Origin: Oceanobacillus chungangensis
Lineage (GTDB): Bacteria; Bacillota; Bacilli; Bacillales; Amphibacillaceae
Assembly (NCBI RefSeq): GCF_003369565.1
Contig: NZ_PIOD01000016.1
Location: forward strand, 275,062 to 339,061
Direction of reading: 5' to 3'
Length of the DNA: 64,000 bases
Shown here piece after piece: positions 8,467 through 17,581 of the stretch. The notes beneath the pieces were generated by a model. It did not search any database, was not told the DNA's origin, and saw only the letters and a program-made list of their open reading frames with translations. Position 1 is the first letter of the stretch. Every line of letters begins with the position of its first letter. A program made the position numbers and the translations under genes.

Positions 8467-8527
8467 CAAAGAAAAGTAAAGCGGGCTTGCCCACGCGATA
8501 CTAGACAAAGAAAAGTAAAGCGGGCTT
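8465..8527 (-). repeat. Truncated family C repeat with a 24-nt direct duplication
   Basis: A 24-nt unit starting GACAAAGAAAAGTAAAGCGG occurs at 8465-8488 and again at 8504-8527. Read on the minus strand it matches parts of the tandem family C element at 49330-49475: the tail GCCCGCTTTACTTTTC and the linker CTAGTATCGCGTGGGC. It therefore looks like an internally deleted tandem copy. The dnaX stop codon touches its first base pairs. Confidence 0.7.
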
Positions 8528-8572
8528 AATAAAAGAATAAAACTAATATATATATACAAGGAGGTATTTTCC

Positions 8573-8887
8573 ATGAAGGGAAATATGAATAACATGATGA
8601 AGCAAATGCAAAAAATGCAAAAGAAAATGATGCAAGCACAGGATGAACTTCATGAAATGACATTTGAAGCAACATCTGGCGGCGGAATGGTAACTGTTTC
8701 TGCTAATGGTAAAAAGGAAATTACAGATGTTCAAATTAAAGAAGAGGTTGTCGATCCAGACGATATCGAAATGCTACAAGATCTTATTGTTGCAGCAGTA
8801 AATGATGTGATAAAGCAAGTAGATGACAAAACAAATGATACGATGGGACAATTTACAAAAGGGCTTAATGTCCCAGGAATGTTCTAA
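8573..8887 (+). CDS. yaaK: Nucleoid-associated protein YaaK (YbaB/EbfC family)
   Basis: 104-residue DNA-binding protein of the YbaB/EbfC family, a dimeric nucleoid protein. The methionine- and glutamine-rich N-terminal helix ([21 protein letters not shown]) and the conserved strand [16 protein letters not shown] are typical. AAGGAGGT lies 7 nt before the start. It stands between dnaX and recR, a widely conserved trio. Confidence 0.95.
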   Translation: MKGNMNNMMKQMQKMQKKMMQAQDELHEMTFEATSGGGMVTVSANGKKEITDVQIKEEVVDPDDIEMLQDLIVAAVNDVIKQVDDKTNDTMGQFTKGLNVPGMF

Positions 8888-8950
8888 TCTAATCATCGTA
8901 TTCGCTCGATAAGTGTGGGGATTCTATTATCATCCACATATCGTTTCAGG

Positions 8951-8997
8951 CGCCTAGCGACAAATGAATCGAAGGTCCATTTGTCGCTGACGAGGCG
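8951..8997 (+). repeat. Minimal hairpin repeat (family A/C architecture)
   Basis: CGCCT-AGCGACAAATG (8951-8966) pairs CATTTGTCGCT (8978-8988) and AGGCG (8993-8997), with a 4-nt bulge GACG on the 3' side. The AGCGAC...GTCGCT core with a 3' bulge and a downstream GGCG/GCTTT motif is shared with larger repeats. It lies in the yaaK-recR gap. Confidence 0.65.
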
Positions 8998-9027
8998 TTT
9001 CTGCTTTATCAGTAGGAGGTTTATTGA

Positions 9028-9624
9028 ATGTATTATCCAGAACCAATTTCAAAACTAATTGATAGTTTTACAAAGCTGCCAGGGATTGGGCCAAAAACAG
9101 CCGTCCGACTGGCATTTTTTGTAATAAACATGAAAGATGATGATGTGTTCAATTTTGCAAATGCATTGGTAAATGCAAAGCGTGAATTAACTCATTGTAA
9201 TGTATGCGGTAATATTACTGATCAGGATCCATGTTTAATTTGCCAGGATAATTCTCGAGATAATTCAATTATTTGTGTTGTGCAAGATCCGAAAGATGTT
9301 ATTGCAATGGAAAGAATGAAGGAGTTCCGAGGGAAGTACCATGTGCTTCACGGTGCAATATCACCAATGGATGGAATTGGACCAGAGGATATTAATGTTC
9401 CTGCATTACTTAATCGCCTAAAGGATGAAGAGGTAAAGGAAATTATCTTAGCAACCAATCCAAATATTGAAGGAGAAGCGACTGCAATGTATATTTCCCG
9501 TCTAGTTAAACCATCAGGAATCAAGGCAACGAGAATTGCCCACGGATTACCTGTAGGCGGAGACTTGGAATATGCGGATGAAGTGACATTGTCTAAAGCG
9601 TTAGAAGGAAGAAGAGATTTATAG
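9028..9624 (+). CDS. recR: Recombination mediator RecR
   Basis: 198-residue ring-forming protein that works with RecO to load RecA on SSB-coated single strands in gap repair. A helix-hairpin-helix (LPGIGPKTA) is near 17-25, the zinc finger cysteines are 57, 60, 69 and 72, and a Toprim domain follows ([13 protein letters not shown], then [12 protein letters not shown]). TAGGAGGT precedes the start. It probably belongs to the dnaX-yaaK-recR-yaaL operon. Confidence 0.97.
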   Translation: MYYPEPISKLIDSFTKLPGIGPKTAVRLAFFVINMKDDDVFNFANALVNAKRELTHCNVCGNITDQDPCLICQDNSRDNSIICVVQDPKDVIAMERMKEFRGKYHVLHGAISPMDGIGPEDINVPALLNRLKDEEVKEIILATNPNIEGEATAMYISRLVKPSGIKATRIAHGLPVGGDLEYADEVTLSKALEGRRDL

Positions 9625-9702
9625 AGTTTAAGTTGATACAATTAAAGCTGTAGTCTAAATAATAAAGACAGCTAAGTTTTCTAAAAGTTAGGGGAAGCTT
9701 GC

Positions 9703-9915
9703 ATGGCTAAGAAGATTAAGAAAAGGGATGTTGATGAGGAATTATTAGATGCTATTCTTTCCTTGGAAAAGGAATGGAGACATATCGAGTCCATCGTTGA
9801 AATGAGCATTGAGCCAACACAGAGTGGGCTTGAACGAGCAAAGCTTGCACAGGCAAAATACTTATTCTTATTGCTTGAAGCTAGACATCGGAGAGTTAGT
9901 GCGCTAAGAGTCTAG
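9703..9915 (+). CDS. yaaL: YaaL, DUF2508 family protein
   Basis: 70-residue protein of unknown function, matching the DUF2508 family found after recR in Bacillus. It is highly charged and helical (KRDVDEELLDAILSLEKEWRHIE, then AKYLFLLLEARHRR). AGGGGAAG lies upstream. A terminator follows at 9951, closing the dnaX operon. Confidence 0.9.
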   Translation: MAKKIKKRDVDEELLDAILSLEKEWRHIESIVEMSIEPTQSGLERAKLAQAKYLFLLLEARHRRVSALRV

Positions 9916-9950
9916 CAATAGATTAGTAGAATTATCTATACGAACAATCG

Positions 9951-9988
9951 GACAAGGGCCAGCTTTATTTCTGGTTTCCTTGTTTTTT
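9951..9988 (+). terminator. Terminator after yaaL
   Basis: ACAAGG and CCAG pair with CTGG and CCTTGT in a hairpin with a small internal loop, followed by TTTTTT. Confidence 0.8.
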
Positions 9989-9993
9989 AAATT

Positions 9994-10230
9994 CCAGCTC
10001 CAGCGCTAAAGCGTTAGCGAGACTACCCTCACCTCACGCCATACAAAAGTGACTTGCCGATTGGTGAAACGAGAGGTTTAGTCGCACTTATACCCTTGTG
10101 GCGAAAATTAACCGCTTATGCTCCCAAAGAGTTTCCTCTATCTCCTACGAAGGAAAGTTTAACACGTCGTCAAACCACTCCTAACTGCGGGGCGCAGTCC
10201 GTTCTTCGCTAAACTAGCTTTAAGCTTTTG
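9994..10230 (+). repeat. Intergenic repeat family A, copy 4
   Basis: Full-size diverged copy from CCAGCTCCAGCGC to CGCTAAACTAGC...GCTTTTG. It keeps the middle module (CTTGCCGATTGG, CGCACTTATACCCTTG). The RUCCU hairpins are eroded. It lies between yaaL and bofA. Confidence 0.75.
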
Positions 10231-10297
10231 TTTTTTTAGTTCTTTTTTCTCTATTTTACTCATATGTACTAAGAGAGGATAGGAAAAGGGAGTTGAT

Positions 10298-10564
10298 GTG
10301 TTGGGTTCTATGATTGTGATCGGTATTATGGTTGCATTAATTATGATTTTACTCTTTGTTGGTACACCTATAAAAGCAATGCGATTTATCGGACAAGCAA
10401 TCGTAAAGTTAGGGATTGGTGTTTTACTATTGTTTTTCTTTAATGTGATTGGTGGTTACCTTGGTCTTCACATTCCTATTAATCTATTTACCGCAGTAGT
10501 TTCCGGATTCCTAGGGTTATTCGGCGTTGCGTCGCTTGCAGCTATTCATTTGTTTATTCTATAA
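10298..10564 (+). CDS. bofA: BofA, inhibitor of pro-sigma-K processing
   Basis: 88-residue integral membrane protein. In B. subtilis BofA sits with SpoIVFA and SpoIVFB in the outer forespore membrane and holds the SpoIVFB protease inactive until late sporulation. Hydrophobic segments cover about residues 5-23, 38-52 and 65-88, with the conserved GGYLGLHIPIN loop. GTG 10298 is chosen because AAAGGGAG lies just upstream; an internal ATG four codons later is possible. It follows recR-yaaL as in B. subtilis, but the rRNA operon that separates bofA from csfB there is absent. Confidence 0.92.
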   Translation: MLGSMIVIGIMVALIMILLFVGTPIKAMRFIGQAIVKLGIGVLLLFFFNVIGGYLGLHIPINLFTAVVSGFLGLFGVASLAAIHLFIL

Positions 10565-10631
10565 ATTCTTTCTGCTCCCTGTATAGATTCCGTTAGATTA
10601 GGAGATACTGTTTTCTAACGGAGGTGGGAAA

Positions 10632-10823
10632 ATGAACGTATCTAATTCCATTAAAAGCTGTGGTATTTGCGATGAAGAGAAGCGAGATGGGATCCATTTA
10701 TACAATTTCTTTATTTGCAGCGAATGTGAGCATAATATGATTCATACAGAGCCAAGAGAAGAGAAATATAATTACTACCTGCAAAAATTAAAGAATATCA
10801 GTCAACCAACATTATTTTCATAG
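10632..10823 (+). CDS. csfB: Gin/CsfB anti-sigma-G factor
   Basis: 63-residue zinc-finger protein. In B. subtilis Gin binds sigma-G (and sigma-E) to prevent activity at the wrong stage or compartment. Two CxxC pairs are visible, CGIC near residues 10-13 and CSEC near 30-33, as in the family. The start has GGAGGTGGG upstream. It lies between bofA and yaaO/tmk as in B. subtilis; xpaC and yaaN, normally next, are missing here. Confidence 0.88.
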   Translation: MNVSNSIKSCGICDEEKRDGIHLYNFFICSECEHNMIHTEPREEKYNYYLQKLKNISQPTLFS

Positions 10824-10830
10824 AATATTC

Positions 10831-10859
10831 GTGGTCTTTGCTTGCAAAGGCTTTTTTTC
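10831..10859 (+). terminator. Terminator after csfB
   Basis: Short stem CTTT-GCTTGC-AAAG extended by G-C and G-U pairs, followed by seven T residues. Confidence 0.6.
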
Positions 10860-10959
10860 TTGTTAGTTGAGATAGTATAAATACTTTCTTACTATAGGTG
10901 ACAACTAAGTTTTCTAACGTTAATATAATGGTACATAATATCGAAGGAGATTTTTCAAA

Positions 10960-12462
10960 TTGAAATTGAATCAAAATAAAGCACCACTTTTACATAAATT
11001 AAATCAATTTAAAGATAGTAACCCAATTTCCTTCCATGTACCAGGACATAAGAATGGAACGGTTTTTCCAGATTTTGCTCGTACTTCATTTGATTCAATA
11101 TTATCGATTGATTATACAGAGCTACCTGGATTGGATGATTTGCATGCACCGACAGAGGCAATTGCGGAAGCGGAGGAGTTAGCTGCCGATTTCTTTCAAG
11201 CAGATCACACCTTCTTTCTCGTTGGCGGAAGTACTGCTGGGAATTTGGCGATGATTCTAGCAACCTGTACTGTAGGAGATAAGATTATCGTTCAACGTAA
11301 CTGCCATAAATCGATTATGAACGGATTGGAATTAAGTGGCGCCAAGCCAGTATTCATTGCGCCGGTATATGATGAAGCCGTCCACCGATATACAAATCCA
11401 AACATCGCGACGTTAGAGGAAGCACTCAAGAAACACCCAGATGCTAAGGCAGTTGTGCTTACCTATCCTGATTATTTTGGGAAAACCTATGATTTAAAGC
11501 AAATGGTTGATTTAGCTCACTCATATCGACTCCCAGTTTTAGTTGATGAAGCACATGGGGTTCACCTTTCATTGGGAGATCCATTCCCATCATCTGCACT
11601 AACACTTGGAGCAGATGTCGTTGTTCAGTCTGCACATAAAATGGCACCGGCAATGACGATGGCCTCCTTTTTGCATTTCCAATCGTCGCTTGTATCTAAG
11701 GAGAAGATAGCTCATTATCTACAAATCATCCAGTCGAGCAGCCCTTCTTATCCTTTGATGGCCTCTTTAGATGTTGCCCGCTATTATTTAGCAACATTAT
11801 CTCAGAAAGTGAAGGAAGCAACGATGCAAAGTGTGTCAGCGGTTAGGGATATTATGAGTAATTTTAAAGAGTGGGATATTTTACCGATTACAGAAAAGGA
11901 TGACCCTTTAAAAATAACGTTCCACGTGAAACATCAAAATAGTGCAAAAGAAATAGCAACCCTTTTTGAAAAGGAACAGATTTATCCAGAACTTGTCACA
12001 CATAACCAAATATTATTTATACATGGACTATCTCCATTTAAGGATATACCACGATTAAATAGCGTAGTGAACCGTGTAACAAAGCAATTAATTGGAGAGT
12101 TAGGGACAACTGAAAACGTTCAGCACACTAATAATGTCAATGTGTTATTAAATGGAGCTCACTGCAAAAAAGTAGCAAATCATGCTACAATAGATATAAC
12201 AATACAAAATATCCAATTGATTCAGGAACTGGAATTATCCTATCAAACCATGAATCAATTACAATATGTGCAGGTTCCTTTCATGCAAGGAATTGGCGAA
12301 ATAGCTGCTGAGGCAGTCATTCCCTACCCTCCAGGGATACCTCTAATCCTTAAAGGGGAAAGAATTACAGCAGCGCATGTAGAAATAATCGAGCAATTGC
12401 AAGAAAAAGGTGTTCGGATCCAGCAACGGGATCAGGGCATCAAGATATTTGGCACTAGATAA
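10960..12462 (+). CDS. yaaO: Orn/Lys/Arg decarboxylase family protein YaaO
   Basis: 500-residue PLP enzyme of the fold-type I basic amino acid decarboxylase family. The substrate (arginine, lysine or ornithine) cannot be told from motifs. The N-terminal motif is FHVPGHKNG, the cofactor aspartate is in LVDEAHG (Asp196), and the Schiff-base lysine is Lys227 in VVQSAHK. The C-terminal domain is present ([15 protein letters not shown]). The start is TTG 10960 with AAGGAGA 9 nt upstream. The stop lies against the tmk ribosome site, so the two are translationally close. B. subtilis yaaO holds the same place. Confidence 0.9.
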   Translation: MKLNQNKAPLLHKLNQFKDSNPISFHVPGHKNGTVFPDFARTSFDSILSIDYTELPGLDDLHAPTEAIAEAEELAADFFQADHTFFLVGGSTAGNLAMILATCTVGDKIIVQRNCHKSIMNGLELSGAKPVFIAPVYDEAVHRYTNPNIATLEEALKKHPDAKAVVLTYPDYFGKTYDLKQMVDLAHSYRLPVLVDEAHGVHLSLGDPFPSSALTLGADVVVQSAHKMAPAMTMASFLHFQSSLVSKEKIAHYLQIIQSSSPSYPLMASLDVARYYLATLSQKVKEATMQSVSAVRDIMSNFKEWDILPITEKDDPLKITFHVKHQNSAKEIATLFEKEQIYPELVTHNQILFIHGLSPFKDIPRLNSVVNRVTKQLIGELGTTENVQHTNNVNVLLNGAHCKKVANHATIDITIQNIQLIQELELSYQTMNQLQYVQVPFMQGIGEIAAEAVIPYPPGIPLILKGERITAAHVEIIEQLQEKGVRIQQRDQGIKIFGTR

Positions 12463-12475
12463 GGAGATTTATTAC

Positions 12476-13105
12476 GTGAACGGACATTTTATAACATTTG
12501 AAGGTGGCGAGGGTGCTGGAAAGACAACAATTCTCCACTCCTTAAGTCAGAAGCTGGAGAAACAAGGTTTTGATGTGATTGCAACACGGGAACCTGGTGG
12601 AATTGAAATTTCTGAGCAAATTAGAAAAGTAATTCTCGATCCACAAAATACAAAGATGGAAGAACGGACAGAAGCATTACTATATGCAGCTGCACGGAGG
12701 CAACATTTAGTAGAAAAGGTACTTCCAGCATTAGAGCAAGGGAAGATTGTATTATGTGATCGATTTATTGATAGTAGTCTTGCTTATCAGGGGTATGCAA
12801 GAGGGCTCGGCATAGATGAAGTGTTTGCAATCAATCAATTTGCGATTAAAGATTGCATGCCGGCTATAACTTTATTTTTTGATATCACACCAGAAAAGGG
12901 TTTAGAGCGCATCGCGTCGAATAAAGATAGAGAGAGAAATCGCCTGGATTTAGAGAATCTCGTTTTTCATGAACGTGTTTATGAAGGATATCAAAAGGTT
13001 ATCGAGAAATTTCCAAATCGAATTTCAACCATTAACGCCGATCAATCACTGGAAAATGTGGAACTAGACGCAATGGCTCGAATTGATGCATATCTTAAGA
13101 AATAA
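12476..13105 (+). CDS. tmk: Thymidylate kinase
   Basis: Phosphorylates dTMP to dTDP. The P-loop [11 protein letters not shown] spans residues 8-18, the DRF motif is in [20 protein letters not shown], and the LID region follows with RERNRLD. I use GTG 12476 because AAGGAGA ends 8 nt before it and the product (209 residues) then starts with the conserved strand. The frame opens further upstream only inside yaaO. It heads the tmk-darA-yaaR-holB-ricT-yabA cluster. Confidence 0.96.
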   Translation: MNGHFITFEGGEGAGKTTILHSLSQKLEKQGFDVIATREPGGIEISEQIRKVILDPQNTKMEERTEALLYAAARRQHLVEKVLPALEQGKIVLCDRFIDSSLAYQGYARGLGIDEVFAINQFAIKDCMPAITLFFDITPEKGLERIASNKDRERNRLDLENLVFHERVYEGYQKVIEKFPNRISTINADQSLENVELDAMARIDAYLKK

Positions 13106-13157
13106 AGGTAATATCATGGAGATTAAAGATAGATTATTACAATTCTAAGGGAGATGA

Positions 13158-13493
<336 letters not shown>

Positions 13494-13504
13494 AATATAT
13501 CCCA

Positions 13505-13545
13505 GTGTAGTGTATTTTCGGAGCGACTGTCTGGGATGACTTTAC
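13505..13545 (+). repeat. Remnant right end of repeat family B
   Basis: GTAGTGTATTTTCGGAGCG resembles the right terminus of family B copies at 24046, 40452 and 59652, and GACTTTAC also follows in the last. No left end is seen. A separate 8-bp palindrome follows at 13550-13567. Confidence 0.45.
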
Positions 13546-13596
13546 ACCGCTGCAAACTGGTTTGCAGTATATAAACAAAGAAAGGGGACTGTCCAT

Positions 13597-14031
13597 ATGA
13601 AGATTACAAGTGAAATACAGGCAAAGACAGAACCAAAATATATTCGTCAACCTGCATCTGATACACAAGTATTTAATAAAATGGTACAGTCCCAAGTAAT
13701 AAATTTAAAGCAGCAGGAATTAGAGCAATTAATGAAGAATATTACGATACAAGGAAACAAGCTTGCTCGTTTCCGTACATTTCGTGATTTAGCAAAGTTT
13801 AAACGAATGATTAAGGACTTTCTAGGAGAGACCGTATCAAGTGGATTAGAACTTCAGAAGAAGCATAGCTTCGGTCTAACTGGACATAATCAAAAATTAA
13901 CAACTGTAAAAGAAATTGACGAGAAATTACTTGAATTAACAGAAGAAATTATGAATCAAGAAAAAAAGACAGTAGATATCCTTGGCTTGATAGGTGAAAT
14001 TAAAGGATTACTGATTAATTTATATACGTAA
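13597..14031 (+). CDS. yaaR: YaaR family protein (DUF327)
   Basis: 144-residue cytoplasmic protein of the YaaR/DUF327 family, function unknown. It has an all-helical, charged pattern (VINLKQQELEQLMKNITIQG, then FKRMIKDFLGETVSSGLEL). Length and place between darA and holB match B. subtilis. AAAGGGGAC lies upstream of ATG 13597. Confidence 0.9.
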   Translation: MKITSEIQAKTEPKYIRQPASDTQVFNKMVQSQVINLKQQELEQLMKNITIQGNKLARFRTFRDLAKFKRMIKDFLGETVSSGLELQKKHSFGLTGHNQKLTTVKEIDEKLLELTEEIMNQEKKTVDILGLIGEIKGLLINLYT

Positions 14032-14098
14032 TTGACAATGAAGCAAGTAAGTTGTTTTCAATTGTTAAGATACATGGAAATATTGAGGACGGGTACTT

Positions 14099-15088
14099 AT
14101 GAAAACATGGTCTGAAGTTGCTGAAGTCCAACCACTTGCAAGCAAAATTATTATGAATAGTATCAAGAAGGGCCGCATCTCTCATGCCTATTTGCTTCAA
14201 GGAGAACGAGGAACAGGCAAGGAGGCAATTGGCTTATTAATTGCAAAGGGCCTTTTTTGTGAACATAAAAATGGCATTGAGCCATGTAATGAATGTACAA
14301 ACTGTAATAGAATCGCTACTCATAATCATCCAGATGTACATTGGATTGAGCCAGAGGGAGCGTCGATCAAGAAGGAACAGGTAGAGAACTTACAAAAAGA
14401 GTTTTCCTACTCGGGAATGGAATCCAATCAGAAGGCATACATCATTAAAGATGCTGATAGTCTAACCGTCAATGCATCCAATCGAATATTAAAGTTTTTG
14501 GAGGAGCCCAGTAAACAAACAACGGCAATTATGTTGACGGCAAACGGTCAGGCGATTATACCAACAATCAAATCCAGGTGCCAGGTGATTGAATTAAAAC
14601 CATTAAACCCTAGTTCTTTTCAGCAGCAGTTAATTGAAAAAGGGATGGCGAAAGAAACGGCCGTTCTTATGAGTGCATTAACGAATAACTTGGAAGAAGC
14701 TATCGCTTGGAAAGAAGATGCGTGGTTTGCAGAAGCAAGAAAATTAATGGTACAATTGATTAAAATATTTACAGAGCAGCATCAAGATGTTTATCTGTTT
14801 ATCCATAGTCATTTGCTGGCACATTTCAAAGAGAGAGCCGAGCAAGAAAGAGGACTAGATTTATTGCTTTTGGCTTTAAAAGATATTCTTTACTTTCATA
14901 TTGGAAATGAAAAGGCAATGGTGTTCTTTAGTCCTAATGACGATTTGCTTGAGAAGGCGGCAATGATTTTTTCACAAGAGAAATTAATAGAAAGTTTAGA
15001 TGCTGTCTTACATGCAAAGCGGAAATTGAAGCAGAACGTTCAGCCGACATTAGTGATGGAACAACTGATGCTTCAAATACAGGGGTGA
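14099..15088 (+). CDS. holB: DNA polymerase III delta' subunit
   Basis: 329-residue clamp-loader subunit. The AAA+ fold is related to DnaX: P-loop GERGTGKE at 35-42, zinc cysteines 54, 63, 66 and 69, and the SRC motif (IKSRCQVIELKPL). The third domain is helical and diverged, as usual. Seven bases separate it from ricT, so the pair is cotranscribed. Confidence 0.95.
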   Translation: MKTWSEVAEVQPLASKIIMNSIKKGRISHAYLLQGERGTGKEAIGLLIAKGLFCEHKNGIEPCNECTNCNRIATHNHPDVHWIEPEGASIKKEQVENLQKEFSYSGMESNQKAYIIKDADSLTVNASNRILKFLEEPSKQTTAIMLTANGQAIIPTIKSRCQVIELKPLNPSSFQQQLIEKGMAKETAVLMSALTNNLEEAIAWKEDAWFAEARKLMVQLIKIFTEQHQDVYLFIHSHLLAHFKERAEQERGLDLLLLALKDILYFHIGNEKAMVFFSPNDDLLEKAAMIFSQEKLIESLDAVLHAKRKLKQNVQPTLVMEQLMLQIQG

Positions 15089-15095
15089 AAGATTA

Positions 15096-15929
15096 ATGAT
15101 AGAAGTTATCGGTGTCCGCTTTAAAAAAGCGGGTAAAATATATTATTTTGATCCAGGAATGGACAATATAGATTTAAATAGTTATGTTATTGTTGAAACA
15201 GTACGAGGCGTTGAGTTTGGAAAAGTTGTAATCAAGAATAAGCAAGTGGAAGAAGAGGATGTTGTTCTCCCATTGAAGAAGGTATTACGGGTTGCTGATG
15301 AGAAGGACAAACTTGTAGTTGTTGAAAATCAGGAACAAGCAAAACGTGCATTCCAGGTTTGTACTAATAAGATTGTTGAACATAAGCTAGATATGAATCT
15401 AGTAGAGGTAGAATACACCTTTGACCGCAATAAGATTATTTTCTACTTTACTGCAGATGGTCGTGTTGACTTCCGAAACTTAGTAAAGGACTTAGCATCC
15501 ATGTTCAAAACGCGAATCGAGCTCCGTCAAATAGGAGTTCGTGATGAAGCGAAGATGTTAGGTGGAATTGGTCCTTGTGGGAGAATGCTTTGTTGTTCAA
15601 CTTTTTTGGGTGATTTCGAACCAGTATCAATTAAGATGGCAAAGGATCAAAATCTTTCCTTGAATCCAGCAAAAATATCTGGATTATGTGGTCGTTTAAT
15701 GTGTTGTTTAAAGTACGAAAATGATGATTACGAGACAGCAAAACGAGAATTACCAGACATTGGAGAGGCTATTAAGACTCCATATGGTAAGGGGAAAGTT
15801 GTTGGCCTCAATATTCTTGAAAGACTCATCCAAATTGAAGTACCTGAAAAGGAACGCGTGATTGAATATACACTGGACGAACTAATTGAAGAAGGAATAG
15901 TAGCTCAGGGCCACAAAATGAAGAGGTGA
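15096..15929 (+). CDS. ricT: RicT (YaaT), PSP1-domain regulator of RNA maturation
   Basis: 277-residue PSP1-domain protein. In B. subtilis RicT forms an iron-sulfur-bearing complex with RicA and RicF that supports RNase Y processing, Spo0A phosphorylation and competence. Cysteine motifs are conserved in CGRMLCCSTFLGDFEP and CGRLMCCLKYEND. The PSP1 region is roughly residues 60-145 (VCTNKIVEHKLDMNLVEVEY). It is followed at once by yabA. Confidence 0.95.
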   Translation: MIEVIGVRFKKAGKIYYFDPGMDNIDLNSYVIVETVRGVEFGKVVIKNKQVEEEDVVLPLKKVLRVADEKDKLVVVENQEQAKRAFQVCTNKIVEHKLDMNLVEVEYTFDRNKIIFYFTADGRVDFRNLVKDLASMFKTRIELRQIGVRDEAKMLGGIGPCGRMLCCSTFLGDFEPVSIKMAKDQNLSLNPAKISGLCGRLMCCLKYENDDYETAKRELPDIGEAIKTPYGKGKVVGLNILERLIQIEVPEKERVIEYTLDELIEEGIVAQGHKMKR

Positions 15930-15935
15930 GTGGGC

Positions 15936-16292
15936 GTGAACAACAGGCAAATATTTGATCAAGTATCTGATATGGAAAAGCAAATTGGTGAATTATATGA
16001 ACAGCTTGGGGATCTGAAGGGGAGACTAAGTGCTTTACTGGAGGAAAACCATCGATTAGCCATGGAAAACCATAATCTAAGGAATCACTTGGATCATATC
16101 GAGGAAAGTAAAATAGATACGGCGAATGATGATAAAGCGCCTGCTAAAAAGAATAAATTACCGAGCGAAGGCTATGATAATTTAGCGAGATTATATGATG
16201 AAGGTTTTCATATTTGTAACCTGGAATTTGGTAGTCCGCGTCGAAATGAAGATTGTATGTTTTGTCTTGAATTCTTCGACAAAACGAAATAG
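15936..16292 (+). CDS. yabA: YabA, replication initiation control protein
   Basis: 118-residue negative regulator of DNA replication initiation that binds DnaA and the DnaN clamp in B. subtilis. The N-terminal half is a leucine-zipper coiled coil ([19 protein letters not shown] ... [18 protein letters not shown]). The C-terminal zinc domain has HICN ... CMFCLEF. GTG 15936 is preferred: AGGTGA lies 6 nt upstream and overlaps the ricT stop. A GTG at 15930 would abut that site directly. Confidence 0.94.
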   Translation: MNNRQIFDQVSDMEKQIGELYEQLGDLKGRLSALLEENHRLAMENHNLRNHLDHIEESKIDTANDDKAPAKKNKLPSEGYDNLARLYDEGFHICNLEFGSPRRNEDCMFCLEFFDKTK

Positions 16293-16299
16293 TATGTTT

Positions 16300-16332
16300 A
16301 GCTGTCTCATAGGAATGGGACAGCTTTCTTTA
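16300..16332 (+). terminator. Terminator after yabA
   Basis: An 11-bp stem (16300-16310 against 16315-16325, one G-U) with a 4-nt loop and the tail TTCTTT. Confidence 0.85.
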
Positions 16333-16390
16333 GTAGGTAAGAAAGTTTAAAATTTGGCTAAATTTATTTTTATACTGGAACAGCCTCGTC

Positions 16391-16535
16391 CGGCTCCAGC
16401 GCCCAACAACTAGCAAACTTCGCACTCCTCCACTACGATAAGTCAACATCGACTCGTACCTCGTCGTGTTTCCTTTATCTCATTGTGGAGTACTCCAGTT
16501 TGTACGTTGCTGAACGGGCGCTTGCGCCTTTGTTC
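16391..16535 (+). repeat. Intergenic repeat family A, copy 5 (short form)
   Basis: From CGGCTCCAGCGCCCAACAAC to GAACGGGCGCTTGCGCCTTTG. It lacks the middle module and the RUCCU hairpins, like copy 2. It ends just before the trmN6 ribosome site. Confidence 0.7.
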
Positions 16536-16554
16536 CATAGAACAGGAGAATCAC

Positions 16555-17301
16555 ATGGTACAGTTATATGATGATGAACGATTAGATTATTTATTAGCAG
16601 ATGAAAGCATGCAAATTATCCAAAGTCCCACTGCCTTCGCTTTCTCCCTTGATGCAGTGTTGCTAGCGGATTTCGCCTCGATTCCATTAAAACGAGGCAC
16701 TATTTTAGACCTATGCACGGGTAATGGTGTTATTCCACTACTTTTATCGAAACGAACCGTAGCAACCATAACTGGTGTTGAAATTCAGGAACGCATTTTC
16801 AATATGGCGGAAAGAAATATCGCGCTGAATCAGTTAAGTGAACAGTTACGGGTGATTCACGGTGATTTAAAAGAAATGCAAGATGTTATTGGCCATAGTT
16901 CATTTGATGTTGTCACATGTAACCCACCATATTTTAAGACGCCATCAGCAAATGAGTATAACCATAATGAATATTTAACGATTGCACGCCATGAAGTTCA
17001 TTGTACGCTTGAGGACGTAGTAAAGGCATGTAAGCTCCATGTTCGTCCGGGTGGAAAGGTTGCTATGGTTCATCGTCCAGGAAGACTTGTTGATATTATT
17101 AGCATGTTCAGGCAATATCGAATTGAGCCGAAGCGGCTGCGGTTTGTCTATCCGAAAAAGGGAAAAGAAGCGAATATGTTGCTAGTTGAGGGAATCCGTG
17201 ATGGGAAAGCAGATTTAAAGATTCTCCCTCCGCTATATATTTATAATGAAGATGGAACCTATACAGATGAAGCAAAGGAAATTATTTATGGAAGAAAATA
17301 A
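16555..17301 (+). CDS. yabB: tRNA1(Val) (adenine37-N6)-methyltransferase family protein YabB
   Basis: 248-residue SAM-dependent methyltransferase of the TrmN6/YfiC class. SAM motif I is [16 protein letters not shown], and the N6-adenine catalytic motif is NPPYFKTP. The start ATG 16555 has CAGGAGAA upstream; an open frame further upstream lies in the family A repeat. The stop overlaps the start of yazA by 14 nt. It is in the yabA-yabB-yazA-rsmI order of B. subtilis. Confidence 0.92.
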   Translation: MVQLYDDERLDYLLADESMQIIQSPTAFAFSLDAVLLADFASIPLKRGTILDLCTGNGVIPLLLSKRTVATITGVEIQERIFNMAERNIALNQLSEQLRVIHGDLKEMQDVIGHSSFDVVTCNPPYFKTPSANEYNHNEYLTIARHEVHCTLEDVVKACKLHVRPGGKVAMVHRPGRLVDIISMFRQYRIEPKRLRFVYPKKGKEANMLLVEGIRDGKADLKILPPLYIYNEDGTYTDEAKEIIYGRK

Positions 17302-17581
17302 TCATATCGTTTACATGTTAAAATGCAAGGACAATACACTTTATACCGGATATACTAATGATCTAGAGCATCGGTTAAAGATGCATACGGAAGGAAAAGG
17401 TGCTAAGTATACGAGAGGCAGGGGACCATTCCAGGTGGTCTATATTGAAAAGCATGAGGAAAAGCAAGTAGCCATGCAGCGGGAATACCAGATAAAACAA
17501 TTAACTCGAAATGGAAAAATGCATCTCATTCGAAATTGGCTGAAAGAAGTGATACAAAATGAAAATACAAAAGAGCTTTGA
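17288..17581 (+). CDS. yazA: GIY-YIG domain protein YazA
   Basis: 97-residue single-domain GIY-YIG endonuclease-fold protein (UPF0213), cellular role unknown. The signature is [18 protein letters not shown], followed by the conserved arginine in LEHRLKMH and the glutamate in [12 protein letters not shown] 17288 (MEENNHIVY) is chosen because AAAGGA lies about 8 nt upstream; longer versions run inside yabB. It overlaps rsmI by 23 nt. Confidence 0.92.
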   Translation: MEENNHIVYMLKCKDNTLYTGYTNDLEHRLKMHTEGKGAKYTRGRGPFQVVYIEKHEEKQVAMQREYQIKQLTRNGKMHLIRNWLKEVIQNENTKEL

